Of a DNA stretch of 20,842 bases, positions 1 through 7,496 are shown piece by piece. The stretch spans positions 1 to 20,842 of the forward strand of contig JAKORH010000345.1 in NCBI GenBank assembly GCA_029777935.1, written 5' to 3'. Origin of the DNA: Pseudomonadota bacterium. GTDB taxonomy: Bacteria > Pseudomonadota > Gammaproteobacteria > Burkholderiales > Burkholderiaceae. Position 1 is the stretch's first letter, and the number at the start of each line of letters is the position of its first letter. The notes beneath the pieces are model-generated. The model was not told the origin of the DNA. It saw nothing but the letters and a program-made list of their open reading frames with translations, and ran no database searches. The translations under genes and the position numbers were made by a program.

Positions 1-26
1 CGACCGCCGACTGCCGACTGCCGACT
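1..26. repeat. Heptanucleotide tandem repeat before fliH
   Basis: The 7-base unit GCCGACT occurs three times perfectly at 6-12, 13-19 and 20-26. Positions 1-5 fit a fourth copy with one mismatch, so the array may begin before the window. It ends 7 bases before the fliH ATG, where a ribosome binding site would normally lie, and no clear Shine-Dalgarno sequence remains there. It is one of five heptad arrays in the flagellar cluster. Confidence 0.85.
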
Positions 27-33
27 AACTTCC

Positions 34-669
34 ATGGGCGCTCCTGAACGATTCACCAGCGGCCTGATCCCGAAGGAGCAGGTCACTGACGCGGCCGCCT
101 GGCAGTTTCAGCCGCTGGCGGGCAAGGTCGTGCGCACCGATCCGCTCGACGGCATGTCGGAGCGCGAGCGGCGCGCTTACGAGCGCGGCCGCAAGGAAGG
201 CTTCGACGCCGGCGTGCGCGCCACCGTCGAGCGCGCGCAGCGCGAACACGCCGGCCATGGCGCGCAGCTCGAGCGCGTGCTGAACGAACTGCGGGCGCGC
301 TTCGCCGAGCTCGAATCGGCCGGCGCCGACGCGGCGTTCGACCTCGCGGTCGAGATCGCGCGCCAGGTCGTGCGGCGCGAGGTCGACGTGAGCCGCGACG
401 CGGTGCTGGCGCCGCTGCGCGAGGCGATCGCGCTGGTGATCGACCAGCAGACGCATCCGCGCGTGCACCTGCACCCGCGTGACCTGGATCTGGTGCGCGC
501 GGATCTGGACGCCGACGGCGCTTTCAAGGGCTGCCGCTTCATCGCCGACGCCGGCGTGGCGCGCGGTGGCTGCCGCATCGAGACCCATCAGGGCGAAATC
601 GACGCGCAACTCGCCACGCGCTGGCGGCGCGTGCTGGCCGCGCTCGGGGTCGAGGCGACGTCGCCGTGA
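34..669 (+). CDS. fliH: Flagellar assembly protein FliH
   Basis: This 211-residue protein is the regulator and peripheral stalk of the flagellar type III export ATPase. FliH dimers bind the FliI N-terminus, keep the ATPase in check and dock it at the FliN part of the C-ring. The sequence shows a short N-terminal region ending in a WQF segment near residues 23-25. A charged, probably coiled-coil stretch with G-x-x-x-G-like spacing follows (about 45-105, including [12 protein letters not shown]). The C-terminal domain carries the family hallmark of a basic [11 protein letters not shown] helix (about 109-119). ATG 34 is the only good start. Its stop overlaps the fliI GTG by four bases, indicating translational coupling. 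fliF and fliG are expected just upstream, outside the window. Confidence 0.93.
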   Translation: MGAPERFTSGLIPKEQVTDAAAWQFQPLAGKVVRTDPLDGMSERERRAYERGRKEGFDAGVRATVERAQREHAGHGAQLERVLNELRARFAELESAGADAAFDLAVEIARQVVRREVDVSRDAVLAPLREAIALVIDQQTHPRVHLHPRDLDLVRADLDADGAFKGCRFIADAGVARGGCRIETHQGEIDAQLATRWRRVLAALGVEATSP

Positions 670-2090
670 CGGCCGCCGCTCCGTTCACGCAGTTCCTCGC
701 GCAGTCGCGCGTGATCGCGGCCTCGGCGCTGCCGCTCGAGGCGCGCGGTCGGCTGACCCGCGTGGCCGGGCTCGTGATGGAAGCGGTCGGCCTGAAGCTG
801 CCCGTGGGCAGCCAGGTGGTGGTGGTGCAGGACGAGGGATTGCGCGTCGACGCCGAGGTGGTCGGCTTCTCGGGCGAGCGGCTGTTCCTGATGCCGACCA
901 CGGAACCCTACGGCCTGCGTCCAGGCGCGACGGTGATCCCGCACGAATCGGTCGCGCCGCGGCCGCGGCTGCACCGGCACAACCATCCGTGGCGGCGCGC
1001 CGAGGACCGCACGCGCCAGTTGCCGACCGGCGACGCGCTGCTCGGGCGCGTCGTCGATGCCAACGGGCGCGCGCTGGACCGCCTCGGTGCGCTCGACAAC
1101 GCGGAACCGCGCCCGCTGGAATACCGGCCGATCACGCGGCGGCCGATCAACGCGATGGAGCGCGAGAAGATCTCGCGTCCGCTCGACGTCGGCGTGCGCG
1201 CGATCAACGCGCTCGCCACCGTCGGCCGCGGCCAGCGCATGGGCCTGTTCGCGGGCTCCGGCGTCGGCAAGAGCGTGCTGCTCGGCATGATGGCGCGCTA
1301 CACGAGTGCCGACGTCACCGTCGTCGGCCTGATCGGCGAGCGCGGGCGCGAGGTCAAGGAATTCATCGACGACATCCTCGGCCGCGACGGGCTGCGGCGC
1401 GCGGTGGTCGTCGCCGCGCCGGCGGACACACCGCCGCTGGTGCGGTTGCAGGGCGCGGCGTACGCGACCGCGATCGCCGAGCATTTCCGCGACCAGGGCC
1501 GGCATGTGCTGCTGCTGCTCGATTCGCTGACGCGTTACGCGATGGCCGCGCGCGAGATCGCGCTGGCGATCGGCGAGCCGCCCGCGACGAAAGGCTATCC
1601 GCCGTCGGTGTTCGCCAAGCTGCCGACGCTGGTCGAGCGCGCCGGCAACGGCGCGGGCGGCGCGTCGGGCTCGATCACTGCCTTCTACACGGTACTGACC
1701 GAAGGCGACGATCCGCAGGACCCGGTCGCGGACGCGGCGCGCGCGATCCTCGACGGCCACATCGTGCTGTCGCGGCAACTGGCCGAAGCGGGCCACTATC
1801 CGGCCATCGACATCGAGGCCTCGATCTCGCGCGTGATGAACGCGGTCGCGGGGCCGGACCAGATCGAGCTGGCGCGCCGCTTCAAGGCACTGTATTCGCG
1901 CCATCGCCGCAATCAGGACCTGCTCGCGGTCGGCGCGTACGTGCCCGGCAACGATCGGCTGCTCGACGCGGCGATCGCCGCCTGGCCGCACATGGAGACG
2001 TTCCTGCAGCAGCAGATGCACGAGCCGTCTTCGCTCGCCGAGGCGCACGGTCGGCTGGCGGCGCTGATCAACATGATTCCGGCCGCCTGA
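666..2090 (+). CDS. fliI: Flagellum-specific ATP synthase FliI
   Basis: This is the 474-residue export ATPase. It belongs to the F1-beta/RecA-like family and forms a hexamer beneath the export gate, unloading chaperone-substrate complexes. The Walker A motif GSGVGKS lies at residues 197-203. The Walker B strand VLLLLD lies at 281-286, followed by [14 protein letters not shown], which is typical of FliI and type III secretion ATPases. [11 protein letters not shown] (about 224-234) is also characteristic. The length is normal for the family (about 440-480). The start is GTG 666, overlapping the fliH stop in a GTGA arrangement, and fliJ starts two bases after its stop. The flagellar neighbours separate it from a virulence-type SctN. 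Confidence 0.97.
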   Translation: MTAAAPFTQFLAQSRVIAASALPLEARGRLTRVAGLVMEAVGLKLPVGSQVVVVQDEGLRVDAEVVGFSGERLFLMPTTEPYGLRPGATVIPHESVAPRPRLHRHNHPWRRAEDRTRQLPTGDALLGRVVDANGRALDRLGALDNAEPRPLEYRPITRRPINAMEREKISRPLDVGVRAINALATVGRGQRMGLFAGSGVGKSVLLGMMARYTSADVTVVGLIGERGREVKEFIDDILGRDGLRRAVVVAAPADTPPLVRLQGAAYATAIAEHFRDQGRHVLLLLDSLTRYAMAAREIALAIGEPPATKGYPPSVFAKLPTLVERAGNGAGGASGSITAFYTVLTEGDDPQDPVADAARAILDGHIVLSRQLAEAGHYPAIDIEASISRVMNAVAGPDQIELARRFKALYSRHRRNQDLLAVGAYVPGNDRLLDAAIAAWPHMETFLQQQMHEPSSLAEAHGRLAALINMIPAA

Positions 2091-2092
2091 CG

Positions 2093-2536
2093 ATGGAACC
2101 GCAGAGCCTCGCCGTGCTGACGGAACTGGCGCAGGCCGCGCGCGACGCCGCACTGGCGCGCCACGCCGAACAGCAGCAGCGCATCGCACAGGCGACCGAG
2201 CAACTTGCGCTGCTGCGCAGCTACGTGCGCGACTACGAGCGCCGCTCGCGGGCGCAGCTCGCAGCCGGATGCGATGGCGCCGCGCAGCGCAACTGGCAGG
2301 CGTTCGCGGTCAAACTCGCGCAGGCCGTGGCGGCGCAGGAAGCCGAGGTGCAAACGCGCGAGCAGCAGCTCGCGGCGATCGACGCCGAAGTGCAGGAGGC
2401 ACAGCGGCGGCTGAAGAGCATGCAGGCGCTCGCCGAACGCCGCGCGGCGGCCGCGCGCGGTCGCGCGCAGCGACTCGACCAGAAGCAGACCGACGAAATC
2501 GCGCGCAACGCGCGTCTGTCGGCCAACGATTGGTAG
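2093..2536 (+). CDS. fliJ: Flagellar export protein FliJ
   Basis: This 147-residue, almost wholly alpha-helical protein is rich in Gln, Ala, Arg and Glu and is the central stalk of the FliI ring. In the family, FliJ is an antiparallel two-helix coiled coil resembling F1 gamma; it activates FliI and contacts the FlhA linker. The sequence shows two long heptad-rich helices (about 1-65 and 75-140) without Pro or Gly breaks. The many R-A-A-A repeats near 115-130 are typical of betaproteobacterial FliJ. The ATG at 2093 is two bases after fliI. The reading frame is open far upstream, but that part only shadows fliI. Sequence conservation in FliJ is low, so position and helical character carry much of the call. 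Confidence 0.88.
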   Translation: MEPQSLAVLTELAQAARDAALARHAEQQQRIAQATEQLALLRSYVRDYERRSRAQLAAGCDGAAQRNWQAFAVKLAQAVAAQEAEVQTREQQLAAIDAEVQEAQRRLKSMQALAERRAAAARGRAQRLDQKQTDEIARNARLSANDW

Positions 2537-2563
2537 AACCTATCTCGATCCAGGAGACGCGAG

Positions 2564-3733
2564 ATGCCCGAGCTGAATCTTCCCGCTGCCGCGCCCGCCG
2601 CAGCCGGCACCGCCCCGGCGCACGCTTCGAACGCCGCGCCCGAAGACGTGGACGCCTCTGCGTTCGGTTCGGCGATGGCGCGGGCCCATGCCAGGCAGGC
2701 CGCGAACGCGGAGCCGGCCGCCGGCGTGCGCGGCGCGCACGCCAACGCGCACAAGCCGATCGCGGCCGAGACCAAGGTCAAGCCCGCCGCCGAGCGCGCC
2801 GACACGAAGGACAAGGACGACAAGACCGATGCGGAAGACACGCCCGCGGTTTCCTGTGTGCCGCAGTTCGCGCTGAACGCGTCAGCGGTCCCGGCCACCG
2901 CCGACGCGGCAAGTGCCGCCGTGCACGCCAGGACCGCCAGTATCGACAAGGCAGCGCCGCGCGTGCTTGGCGAACGCCGCTTCGATGTCGCCGCTGACGC
3001 CGCGCCCGCCGCGACCGCGAGCAGCACGGCAGCGCACCCGGGGCCGCAGCGCGCCGACGCTGCGGCCGCGGTCAGGCGCGACGAATCCCGCGCACACAGC
3101 GCGCCGGCCGAGCGCACGGCCCCGGGCGCAACCGTCACGGCCAACGCGAGCGCGCCGCACGATCGGCTCGGTGAGGACTTCCAGCAGCGCTTCGAACGCG
3201 CGCTCGCGACGGCATCCGCAGCGCCGCGCATCGAAGTGCTCCCGGCACATGCGGCGGCGGTGCACACGGCTGCCGTGGCGCCGGCTCCGGCCGACACCGT
3301 TCGCATCGACGTGCCGACACCGATCGGCACCGCGGCGTTCGCGGAGGACTTCTCGCAGCGAGTGGCGCTGGTCGCGCGCGGCAAGGTGGCGAGTGCGGAG
3401 CTGTCCCTGACGCCGGCCGACCTCGGCCCGGTCAGCGTGTCGATCGAAGTGCGCGGCAGCGAGGCGACGCTCGTGTTCGGCGCCGCGCATGCAGCCACGC
3501 GCAGCGCGATCGAAGATGCACTGCCCCGCCTGCGCGACATGCTCCACGCGCAGGGGCTGCAGCTCGCCGATGCGCGCGTCGACACGCAGTCCGACCCCGG
3601 CTTTGCGCGCCGCGATTCGCGCCCTGCGCCGGCAGCGAGCGGCGCGCGGGCGCGCCCGATCGACGGTACGTCCTCCGTGGCTGCGCCCGCAGTCACGCGC
3701 CGTTCGACGCGGCTGATCGACGTGATCGCATAA
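2564..3733 (+). CDS. fliK: Flagellar hook-length control protein FliK
   Basis: This 389-residue protein has the two-part FliK layout. A long, low-complexity Ala/Pro/Thr/Asp region (about 1-245) acts in the family as a secreted ruler. A compact C-terminal domain (about 255-345) switches FlhB specificity from hook to filament substrates. The C-terminal core is recognisable as the Flg_hook domain from AELSLTPADLGPVSVSIEV, then LVFGAAHAATRSAIEDALPRLRDMLHAQG. A short Arg/Ala/Pro tail follows. The start ATG 2564 is preceded by GGAGAC at correct spacing. It ends the fliHIJK part of the cluster, and a 199-bp gap with a candidate promoter follows. Confidence 0.9.
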   Translation: MPELNLPAAAPAAAGTAPAHASNAAPEDVDASAFGSAMARAHARQAANAEPAAGVRGAHANAHKPIAAETKVKPAAERADTKDKDDKTDAEDTPAVSCVPQFALNASAVPATADAASAAVHARTASIDKAAPRVLGERRFDVAADAAPAATASSTAAHPGPQRADAAAAVRRDESRAHSAPAERTAPGATVTANASAPHDRLGEDFQQRFERALATASAAPRIEVLPAHAAAVHTAAVAPAPADTVRIDVPTPIGTAAFAEDFSQRVALVARGKVASAELSLTPADLGPVSVSIEVRGSEATLVFGAAHAATRSAIEDALPRLRDMLHAQGLQLADARVDTQSDPGFARRDSRPAPAASGARARPIDGTSSVAAPAVTRRSTRLIDVIA

Positions 3734-3824
3734 AACCTGTCCTGGAACTGCCGCTGGTCGCGGGTTTCGCGAGAGGTTCCGAAAACGGCGGTATTGCGGC
3801 GCGTTTTCCGCCGATTCGCCACCC

Positions 3825-3852
3825 TCAAGTCCTCGAATAATCCTGCCGAAAA
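3825..3852 (+). promoter_or_regulatory. Candidate sigma-28 (FliA) promoter for fliL
   Basis: TCAAGT (3825-3830) and GCCGAAAA (3845-3852) are 14 bases apart. They match the flagellar sigma factor pattern TCAAG/TAAAG ... GCCGATAA, with seven of eight bases in the -10 part. The site lies in the only long gap of the fli cluster, in the correct orientation, about 80 bases before the fliL start. This would let fliLMNOPQR be boosted separately from fliHIJK. No transcript data are available, so this is a pattern match only. Confidence 0.4.
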
Positions 3853-3902
3853 GGTTGCGCCCGCGGGCGCGACCGCCGCAAGAGGTTGCGCCCGCGGGCG
3901 CG
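3852..3902. repeat. Duplicated 20-bp direct repeat carrying a 14-bp palindrome
   Basis: A 20-base block occurs at 3852-3871 and again at 3883-3902, exactly 31 bases apart. Each copy holds the perfect palindrome GCGCCCGCGGGCGC (3857-3870 and 3888-3901). The first copy begins at the end of the candidate sigma-28 -10 element, so both palindromes would lie in the 5' leader of the fliL transcript. They could be operator half-sites on three turns of DNA, RNA hairpins, or simply a duplication. No run of T follows, so they do not look like an intrinsic terminator. Confidence 0.75.
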
Positions 3903-3932
3903 GCCGATCACCGAGCGAACGGAGCTCCATCG

Positions 3933-4472
3933 ATGGCAGGCAAGCAGGCCGAAAAGAGCGCGGACAAGCCCGACACGGGGAAGGACGGCGCCAAGCCGCC
4001 GGCGCCGAAAACCGGGAACCGGAAGAAGCTCGTCGTGCTCGTCGCGGCCGGCGTGCTGCTGCTGGCCGGCGCGGGCGGCGCGGCCGCGTTCCTGCTGCTC
4101 GGCAAGAAGCACACCGAAGCGGAGCCCGCAGGCGAGAAGAAGTCGGAGTCGAAGAAATTGCCGGTGTTCGTCGACCTCGAGACCTTCACCGTCAATCTGC
4201 GCGAGCCGGATGACGACCGCTTCATGCAGGTCAAGCTGGTGGCGGAGGTCAAGGATGCCGGGAGCGGCGAACTGCTGAAGACCATGATGCCCGCCGTGCG
4301 CAGCGAAATCCTGCTGCTGCTCGGCTCCAAGCGCGTGCAGGACGTGGCCACGCGTGAGGGCAAGGAAACGCTGGCCAGGGAAATCGTGGCCGCCGCCAAC
4401 AAGCCGCTCGCGGGCACGCCTGCCGAAAGCACCGTAGAGGCGGTGAACTTCACGCACCTGATCGTGCAATGA
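3933..4472 (+). CDS. fliL: Flagellar basal body-associated protein FliL
   Basis: This 179-residue single-pass inner-membrane protein associates with the stator and aids motor torque. It has a Lys-rich cytoplasmic N-terminus (1-31), one transmembrane helix (about 32-53, KLVVLVAAGVLLLAGAGG and onward) and a charged linker. The periplasmic FliL domain follows (about 70-179), with FVDLETFTVNLREPDDDRFMQVKLVAEV as the conserved strand set. I chose ATG 3933 because GGAG lies eight bases upstream; an in-frame extension to 3855 would run through the duplicated palindromes and lacks a binding site. It begins the second part of the flagellar cluster, behind a candidate FliA promoter. Confidence 0.92.
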   Translation: MAGKQAEKSADKPDTGKDGAKPPAPKTGNRKKLVVLVAAGVLLLAGAGGAAAFLLLGKKHTEAEPAGEKKSESKKLPVFVDLETFTVNLREPDDDRFMQVKLVAEVKDAGSGELLKTMMPAVRSEILLLLGSKRVQDVATREGKETLAREIVAAANKPLAGTPAESTVEAVNFTHLIVQ

Positions 4473-4473
4473 A

Positions 4474-4508
4474 GGATCGAGGATTGGGGATGGAGGATGG
4501 AGGATGGA
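4474..4508. repeat. Heptanucleotide array (GGAT-type) after fliL
   Basis: Five contiguous 7-base units all begin with GGAT. The last three are identical GGATGGA and the first is GGATCGA. The array starts two bases after the fliL stop. An inverted heptad array lies at 4538-4560. The eleven bases at 4473-4483 are perfectly complementary to 4550-4560, so the fliL-fliM gap can close into a long stem-loop. Confidence 0.85.
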
Positions 4509-4537
4509 GCGAGTCTGCGACTGCGCACTTGCCTTTG

Positions 4538-4560
4538 CTCGATCCTCGATCCTCGATCCT
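4538..4560. repeat. Heptanucleotide array (CTCGATC x3) in the fliM leader
   Basis: Three perfect CTCGATC units plus CT end 11 bases before the fliM ATG. Read on the other strand the unit is GGATCGA, the same as the first unit of the 4474-4508 array. The same array, base for base, stands before fliQ at 7497-7519. The remaining leader (AAAGACTAAAG) has no strong Shine-Dalgarno sequence. Confidence 0.88.
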
Positions 4561-4571
4561 AAAGACTAAAG

Positions 4572-5570
4572 ATGGCTGACCAGTTCCTCTCCCAGGACGA
4601 AGTCGACGCGCTGCTGGAGGGCGTCACCGGCGAGTCGCAGAAGCTCGACAAGGAGGAGCCCGCGAGCGGCATTCGCGACTACGACCTCGCGAGCCAGGAG
4701 CGCATCGTGCGCGGGCGCATGCCGACGATGGAAATCGTCAACGAGCGCTTCGCCCGCAACCTGCGCATCGGCATCTTCAACTTCATGCGCCGCACGCCGG
4801 AGGTGTCGGTCGGGCCGGTGCGCGTGGTCAAGTACTCGGCGTTCCTGCGCGACATCGTCGTGCCGACCAACATCAACATCGTGTCGCTGGCGCCGCTGCG
4901 CGGCTCGGGTCTGCTGATCTTCGACCCGAAGCTGGTGTTCTGCGTGATCGACACCCTGTTCGGCGGCAGCGGCAAGCTGCACGCGCGCATGGAGGGGCGC
5001 GACTTCTCGCCGACCGAGCAGCGGATCATCCAGCGCCTGCTCGAGGTAGCGCTGGCCGAGTATGCCAAGGCGTGGGGCGCGCTGTATCGCTTCAACTTCG
5101 TCTACCAGCGCTCCGAGATGCACACGCAGTTCGCCAACATCGCGTCGCCGAGCGAGATCGTGGTGGCAACCACGTACAACGTCGAGGTCGGCGACGGCGG
5201 CGGCGAGATCCATGTCTGTTTTCCCTATTCGTCGCTGGAACCGATCCGCGACGTGCTGTATTCGCCGCTGCAGGGCGACGGGCAGGAGCAGGACCAGCGC
5301 TGGATGCACCAGTTGACGCGCCAGGTGCAGGCGGCCGACGTCGAACTGACCGCGGAACTCGCACAGACGCAAGTCACCGTCGGGCAGTTGCTGCGCCTGA
5401 AGCCCGGCGACTTCGTCGACCTGCCGTTGAAGGAACTGATCCACGCCAAGATCGACGGCGTGCCCGTGATGGAGTGCCGCTTCGGCACCGTCAACGGCCG
5501 CACCGCGGTCCGCGTCGAGCGCATGCTGAAGTACTCGCAGTACGGCGAGCGGCGGCGCGGCACGGACTGA
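4572..5570 (+). CDS. fliM: Flagellar motor switch protein FliM
   Basis: This 332-residue C-ring protein binds phosphorylated CheY and sets rotation direction. The N-terminus MADQFLSQDEVDALLEGVTG is the conserved CheY-binding peptide. The middle CheC-like domain (about 40-230) contains FARNLRIGIFNFMRR and the LLIFDPKLVFCVIDTLFGGSG segment. The C-terminal surface-presentation domain (about 245-325) is FliN-like, with VTVGQLLRLKPGDFVDLPL. The length is typical (320-340). The start is clear from homology even though the leader has been taken over by a heptad repeat array and carries only a weak AAAG in place of a Shine-Dalgarno site. Confidence 0.97.
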   Translation: MADQFLSQDEVDALLEGVTGESQKLDKEEPASGIRDYDLASQERIVRGRMPTMEIVNERFARNLRIGIFNFMRRTPEVSVGPVRVVKYSAFLRDIVVPTNINIVSLAPLRGSGLLIFDPKLVFCVIDTLFGGSGKLHARMEGRDFSPTEQRIIQRLLEVALAEYAKAWGALYRFNFVYQRSEMHTQFANIASPSEIVVATTYNVEVGDGGGEIHVCFPYSSLEPIRDVLYSPLQGDGQEQDQRWMHQLTRQVQAADVELTAELAQTQVTVGQLLRLKPGDFVDLPLKELIHAKIDGVPVMECRFGTVNGRTAVRVERMLKYSQYGERRRGTD

Positions 5571-5592
5571 ATTTCACCTCGGAGCCGCCCCC

Positions 5593-6006
5593 ATGAGCGA
5601 CACGACGCAAACGCCCGCCTCGGCCGAAGAAGACTGGGCCGCGGCGCTGGCCGAGCAGCAGACCGCTGGCCCGGCGCTCGACGCACAGGCACAGCCGGTC
5701 AACATCTTCCAGCGACTGTCCCCTGGCGCGTCGGCCGACGGCCCGCAGGACCTCGACCTGATCCTCGACATCCCGGTCACGCTGACGGTGGAACTCGGCC
5801 GCACCAAGATCCCGATCAAGAACATCCTGCAGCTCGCGCAGGGCTCGGTGATCGAACTGGACGCGCTCGCCGGCGAGCCGATGGACGTGCTGGTCAACGG
5901 TTGCCTGATCGCGCAGGGCGAAGTGGTGGTCGTGAACGAGAAGTTCGGCATCCGGCTCACCGACATCGTGACGCCGAGCGAGCGGATGAGAAGGCTGCAT
6001 AAGTGA
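5593..6006 (+). CDS. fliN: Flagellar motor switch protein FliN
   Basis: This 137-residue C-ring protein forms the base of the switch and the docking site for FliH-FliI. The N-terminal 55 residues are acidic and Ala-rich, as usual in proteobacteria. The SpoA-type core (about 57-135) reads [20 protein letters not shown], then [23 protein letters not shown] and [14 protein letters not shown], all standard FliN motifs. GGAG lies upstream of ATG 5593. The stop overlaps the fliO GTG by four bases (GTGA), suggesting coupled translation. Confidence 0.97.
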   Translation: MSDTTQTPASAEEDWAAALAEQQTAGPALDAQAQPVNIFQRLSPGASADGPQDLDLILDIPVTLTVELGRTKIPIKNILQLAQGSVIELDALAGEPMDVLVNGCLIAQGEVVVVNEKFGIRLTDIVTPSERMRRLHK

Positions 6007-6512
6007 CGCGTGCGTCCAAGAGCAAGCGGCGCAGCCGCGCGGCGATTGGAGACGCACGCGTCATCCCGGTTCGGCGAAGCCGAGACCGGGATCCAGTTTG
6101 GTCCGCGGATTGCGGATTGCGGATTGCGCTGAGCGCTTCACTCGGCGCACCGGCGGCAGCGCTGGCGCAAGCGGCGCCGACGCCCGCGCCGTCGATCCTG
6201 CCGATGATCCTCGCGCTGGCGTTCGTGCTGGCGCTGATTCCTCTCGCCGTGTGGGTGATGAAGAAGCTCGGCGCCGCGCAGCCGGCGCTCGCCCAGGCGG
6301 CGGGCCTGAAGATCGTCACGCAACTGCCGCTGGGCGCGCGCGAACGCGTGGTCGTGCTCGAAGCCGGCGACCGCTGGCTGCTGCTCGGCGTTACCACGGG
6401 CGCGATCAATCGCATCGGCACGTTGCCGAAGCCGGCTGGCGATGCTTCGACCGCGCCGCCTTCGGCTACCGCGTTCCGGCAACTGCTGCAGCAGATCCGG
6501 GCCGGGCGATGA
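6003..6512 (+). CDS. fliO: Flagellar export gate assembly protein FliO, with repeat-derived N-terminus
   Basis: In the family, FliO is a small membrane protein that helps assemble the FliP ring. From about residue 42 this 169-residue protein looks normal. It has a hydrophobic Ala-rich signal-like stretch ending in [11 protein letters not shown], one transmembrane helix ([20 protein letters not shown], about 61-80), then a cytoplasmic domain with [24 protein letters not shown] 6003 overlaps the fliN stop, as expected for the original start. The first 41 or so residues are Arg-rich and unlike FliO: they are encoded by a palindromic element (6063-6092) and a heptad array (6105-6127). The hydrophobic N-terminal segment therefore sits about 40 residues in. 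A TTG at 6117 would give a cleaner signal peptide. Confidence 0.82.
   Translation: MTRASKSKRRSRAAIGDARVIPVRRSRDRDPVWSADCGLRIALSASLGAPAAALAQAAPTPAPSILPMILALAFVLALIPLAVWVMKKLGAAQPALAQAAGLKIVTQLPLGARERVVVLEAGDRWLLLGVTTGAINRIGTLPKPAGDASTAPPSATAFRQLLQQIRAGR
6063..6092. repeat. Palindromic half-element inside the fliO 5' coding region
   Basis: ATCCCGGT (6063-6070) pairs perfectly with ACCGGGAT (6085-6092). TCGGC (6071-6075) pairs with GCCGA (6079-6083) around a GAA loop, with one bulged G. The flanks GTC... and ...CCAG match the left half of the units found in the fliP array (for example 6697-6722), so this is a half copy of the same repeat family. It is read in frame by fliO and encodes an Arg-rich stretch. 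Confidence 0.8.
6105..6127. repeat. Heptanucleotide array (GCGGATT x3) inside fliO
   Basis: Three perfect GCGGATT units occupy 6105-6125, and the next bases GC continue the pattern. Because 7 is not a multiple of 3, gain or loss of one unit would shift the fliO frame if translation begins at GTG 6003. It lies just before the hydrophobic N-terminal segment of FliO. Confidence 0.85.
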
Positions 6513-6522
6513 GTTGTCACGC

Positions 6523-6768
6523 GTCATTTCCGCGCAAGCCGGGACTCAGTGTCCTTTGCGCAAAGTCCCCGGATTCCCGCTTCCGCGGGAATGACACATC
6601 GAGTGCCGTGTCGTCCCCGCGAAAGCGGGGACCCGGTGTCATTCTCGCGAAGCCGCTCAAGGCTCGCTTGTGCGGGAATGACACATCGAGTGGCGTGTCA
6701 TCCCCGCGAAAGCGGGGATCCAGCGCTACTTCGCATAACCGCTGGATGCCCGCTTTCGCGGGCATGAC
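6523..6768. repeat. Three-unit tandem array of nested palindromes, 87-bp period, at the fliP 5' end
   Basis: Three units of 72-73 bp lie at 6523-6595, 6610-6682 and 6697-6768. They are separated by two near-identical 14-base spacers (6596-6609 and 6683-6696, one difference), giving an exact period of 87 bp. Each unit is a large imperfect palindrome made of two smaller hairpins. The clearest is the third: its 29-base arms 6697-6725 and 6740-6768 match at 27 positions, and each arm folds by itself (ATCCCCGC-GAAA-GCGGGGAT at 6700-6719; ATGCCCGC-TTTC-GCGGGCAT at 6746-6765). The first unit holds ATTCCC-N8-GGGAAT (6573-6592), the Neisseria dRS3 pattern. The whole array stays open in the fliP frame. 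Confidence 0.92.
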
Positions 6769-7489
6769 ACTCGTGCTGCTACTGGCGCTCGCCACCCCTG
6801 CCCTGGCGCAGCAAAGCCCGATCCAGATCACGGCCGCTCCCGCGCCCGGCGGCGGCACCGCGTACTCGGTGCCGGTGCAGACGCTGCTGTTCTTCACGCT
6901 GCTGACGTTCCTGCCGGCGCTGCTGCTGATGATGACCGCGTTCACGCGCATCATCATCGTGCTGTCGCTGCTGCGAATGGCGCTCGGCACGCAGACCACG
7001 CCGCCCAACCAGGTGCTGATCGGGCTGGCGCTGTTCCTGACGTTCTTCGTGATGGGGCCGACCTTCGACCGCATCCACGACGCCGCCTACGTGCCGTACA
7101 GCCAGCAGAAGATGAACTTCGAGCAGGCGCTGGCGGCCGGAGCCGAGCCGCTGCGCGGCTTCATGCTCAAGCACACGCGCGGCAACGACCTGGAACTGTT
7201 CACGCGCATGGCGCGCGTCGAGCAGGCCGATGCGCCCGAGAAGCTGCCGCTGCGGGTGGTGATTCCGGCCTTCGTGACCTCTGAGCTGAAGACGGCGTTC
7301 CAGATCGGTTTCATGGTGTTCATCCCGTTCCTGATCATCGACATGGTCGTGGCCAGCGTGCTGATGTCGATGGGGATGATGATGCTGTCGCCGGTGCTGA
7401 TCGCGCTGCCGTTCAAGCTGATGCTGTTCGTGCTCGCCGACGGCTGGAACCTTCTGATCGGCTCCCTGGTCGCCTCGTTCAATCCGTGA
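6764..7489 (+). CDS. fliP: Flagellar export gate protein FliP
   Basis: FliP is the main subunit of the flagellar type III export pore, forming a ring of five with FliQ and FliR. From ATG 6764 the product is 241 residues, close to the family norm of about 245. It has a cleavable signal peptide ([15 protein letters not shown], about 2-16), a first membrane hairpin (about 43-85) containing [22 protein letters not shown], a periplasmic stretch, and C-terminal helices with [17 protein letters not shown] and [17 protein letters not shown]. All are diagnostic. The start is uncertain. ATG 6509 overlaps the fliO stop (ATGA) and is in frame, but would add 85 repeat-encoded residues before the signal peptide. 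ATG 6746 is also in frame. No clear ribosome binding site precedes 6746 or 6764, and both lie in the last hairpin of the repeat array. Confidence 0.93.
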   Translation: MTLVLLLALATPALAQQSPIQITAAPAPGGGTAYSVPVQTLLFFTLLTFLPALLLMMTAFTRIIIVLSLLRMALGTQTTPPNQVLIGLALFLTFFVMGPTFDRIHDAAYVPYSQQKMNFEQALAAGAEPLRGFMLKHTRGNDLELFTRMARVEQADAPEKLPLRVVIPAFVTSELKTAFQIGFMVFIPFLIIDMVVASVLMSMGMMMLSPVLIALPFKLMLFVLADGWNLLIGSLVASFNP

Positions 7490-7496
7490 CCCGCCG

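Noticed and set aside
3734..3820. Intrinsic terminator after fliK (GAAAACG...CGTTTTC and GGAAC...GTTCC pairs).
   Set aside because: Stems are short, loops are long or GC-rich, and no T run follows. It is not strong enough to list as a terminator.
2233..3930. A 565-codon minus-strand open frame opposite fliJ and fliK.
   Set aside because: It is low-complexity Ala/Ser/Arg, antisense to two recognisable flagellar genes, with no domain or start context.
6523..6768. CRISPR array.
   Set aside because: The period is regular, but the repeated units are 72-73 bp nested palindromes and the two 14-base spacers are nearly identical to each other. There are no cas genes.
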